Below, piece after piece: positions 4,988 through 6,271 of a stretch of 6,271 nt of DNA. How positions within the stretch are numbered: the stretch's first letter is position 1; each line of letters begins with the position of its first letter. The translations under genes and the position numbers were made by a program. The DNA is from Bacteroidota bacterium (GTDB taxonomy: Bacteria > Bacteroidota > Bacteroidia > Bacteroidales > Prolixibacteraceae): NCBI GenBank assembly GCA_013203755.1, contig JABMPI010000269.1, positions 1 to 6,271 on the forward strand. The letters run 5' to 3'. Under the pieces are notes generated by a model, which was not told the DNA's origin, did not search any database, and worked only from the letters and a program-made list of their open reading frames with translations.

Positions 4988-6271
4988 TTAATGTGCGTCC
5001 AGCCAATTTTGCGCAGAATTCATTTCAACGGTTAAAGCAACTCCAATGTCAACAGCATTTTCCATCTCCTTTTTAACAATCTGCTGAACTTTTTCCAATT
5101 CCGGTTTAAATACATCAAAATTTAATTCATCGTGTACCTGCAGAATCATTTTCGATTTTAAGTCCAGCTTTTTTAATTGCCGATAAATATTAATCATTGC
5201 AATCTTAATAATATCTGCTGCCGAGCCTTGAATGGGTGCATTAATTGCATTTCGTTCCGCCATTCCACGAACAACTGCATTTGCCGAATTAATGTCTTTT
5301 AAATAACGTTTCCGCCCCTTAATTGTTTTAACATAACCTTCATTTCTTGCCAGTTCAATTTGTTTATCCATAAATTGTTTGATTTTGGGGAAATTTTCAA
5401 AATATCCATCAATCAATTCTTTTGCTTCAGAGCGCGAAATGTTCAATCGCTGAGATAAACCAAATGCCGAAATTCCATAAATAATTCCAAAGTTGGCTGT
5501 TTTTGCTTTACGCCGCATATCAGAATCCACCTCTTCCACAGCAATTTTATAAATTTTTGAAGCTGTAATTGAGTGAATATCTTTCCCTTCGTTAAAAGCT
5601 CGCAACATCTCTTCATCCTTACTAAATGCAGCCATAATTCGCAATTCTATTTGCGAATAGTCTGCCGACAAAAAAACATTCTCCGAATTGGAAGGAATAA
5701 ATGCTTTCCGAATTTCGCGACCATTTAAAGTACGAATTGGAATATTCTGAAGATTTGGATTTACCGAACTTAACCGACCGGTGGCTGCAACTGCCTGATT
5801 ATATGAAGTATGAATCTTCCCGGTTTTTGCATTTACTAACAAGGGCAATGCTTCTACATAAGTTGAAAGCAATTTTTTTAACCCACGAAAATCCAAAATT
5901 TTCTGAATGATTGGATGTTTGTCCACCAAGCGAACCAAAATCTCTTCGCCAGTTGAATATTGTTTTGTTTTGGTCTTTTTTGCTTTCGAATCAATGTTTA
6001 ATTTTTCAAAAAGAATAAGCCCCAATTGTTTTGGCGACGATACATTAAACTCTGTACCTGCCAATTCAAATATCTCTTTTTCAAGCTGAATAATTTGTTC
6101 GCGAAGAACAACTGCGTACTTATTCAATTCATCAGAATTCAATTTTACTCCTGCATTTTCCATGTGTGCAAGCACCGGAATTAGTGGCATTTCAAGGTTT
6201 TCGAATAGCTCCCGCACTTCCGATTTATCCAGTTCCGGGTCTATTGCCAGTTTTAATTGCAGGGGCAAATC
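4988..6271 (-). CDS. polA: DNA polymerase I, C-terminal part (5' end outside the window)
   Basis: Family A DNA polymerase used in Okazaki-fragment maturation and excision repair. The 427 visible codons cover the end of the 3'-5' exonuclease-like region and the whole polymerase domain; the 5'-nuclease and most of the exonuclease domain lie beyond the right edge, so proofreading cannot be judged. There is no true start here: the codon at 6268 is an internal Leu. Counting from that Leu, motifs are ATGRLSS (162-168), motif A DYSQIELR (203-210, metal-binding Asp203), the O-helix RRKAKTANFGIIYG (252-265) with Phe260 at the position that disfavours dideoxynucleotides, GRKRYLKDI (318-326), APIQGSAADIIK (344-355) and motif C QVHDEL (377-382, catalytic Asp380). 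It ends NWLDAH, like E. coli PolI NWDQAH. All catalytic residues are intact. A 52-aa ORF follows after 3 bp. Confidence 0.97.
   Translation of the reverse strand, partial: DLPLQLKLAIDPELDKSEVRELFENLEMPLIPVLAHMENAGVKLNSDELNKYAVVLREQIIQLEKEIFELAGTEFNVSSPKQLGLILFEKLNIDSKAKKTKTKQYSTGEEILVRLVDKHPIIQKILDFRGLKKLLSTYVEALPLLVNAKTGKIHTSYNQAVAATGRLSSVNPNLQNIPIRTLNGREIRKAFIPSNSENVFLSADYSQIELRIMAAFSKDEEMLRAFNEGKDIHSITASKIYKIAVEEVDSDMRRKAKTANFGIIYGISAFGLSQRLNISRSEAKELIDGYFENFPKIKQFMDKQIELARNEGYVKTIKGRKRYLKDINSANAVVRGMAERNAINAPIQGSAADIIKIAMINIYRQLKKLDLKSKMILQVHDELNFDVFKPELEKVQQIVKKEMENAVDIGVALTVEMNSAQNWLDAH

Noticed and set aside
5701..6089. Two plus-strand frames (5701-5910 and 5907-6089) antisense to polA
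   Set aside because: The polA reading is continuous and highly conserved here; the frames have no ribosome binding site or family features.

Overview
The window looks like a core-chromosome segment of a Bacteroidota bacterium, probably class Bacteroidia. The evidence is low GC, the gene order DUF4271 membrane protein - hemD - rnpA that is typical of the phylum, and -7 promoter elements of the Bacteroidota form TAnnTTTG. Placement below phylum (for example Marinilabiliales) is only a guess. No mobile element, CRISPR array, rRNA or tRNA gene was seen.

Layout from left to right. Positions 1-182 hold a possible 5' end of a further minus-strand gene (ATG at 71, Shine-Dalgarno-like sequence, -7 element overlapping a 14-bp palindrome). 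Positions 183-3798 are a four-gene minus-strand block read right to left: DUF4271 membrane protein, hemD (TTG start), an intrinsic terminator, rnpA, and a class-3-type aldehyde dehydrogenase whose start overlaps the end of rnpA by 20 bp. Positions 3799-3896 are a short divergent promoter region. Positions 3897-4829 carry a plus-strand tRNA-dihydrouridine synthase. Positions 4826-6271 carry the C-terminal part of DNA polymerase I (polA, cut by the right edge) and, 3 bp after its stop, an easily missed 52-residue ORF.

Most genes are housekeeping: tetrapyrrole synthesis (hemD), tRNA 5' processing (rnpA), tRNA modification (dus) and DNA repair/replication (polA). The aldehyde dehydrogenase is metabolic and sits where many Bacteroidota carry yidD. 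No dramatic new system is visible. The points most worth a second look are the 52-aa ORF after polA, which resembles the N-terminal helical part of HigA-type antitoxins without the DNA-binding domain; the terminator placed directly before rnpA; and the TTG-started hemD with a strong but badly spaced Shine-Dalgarno sequence.
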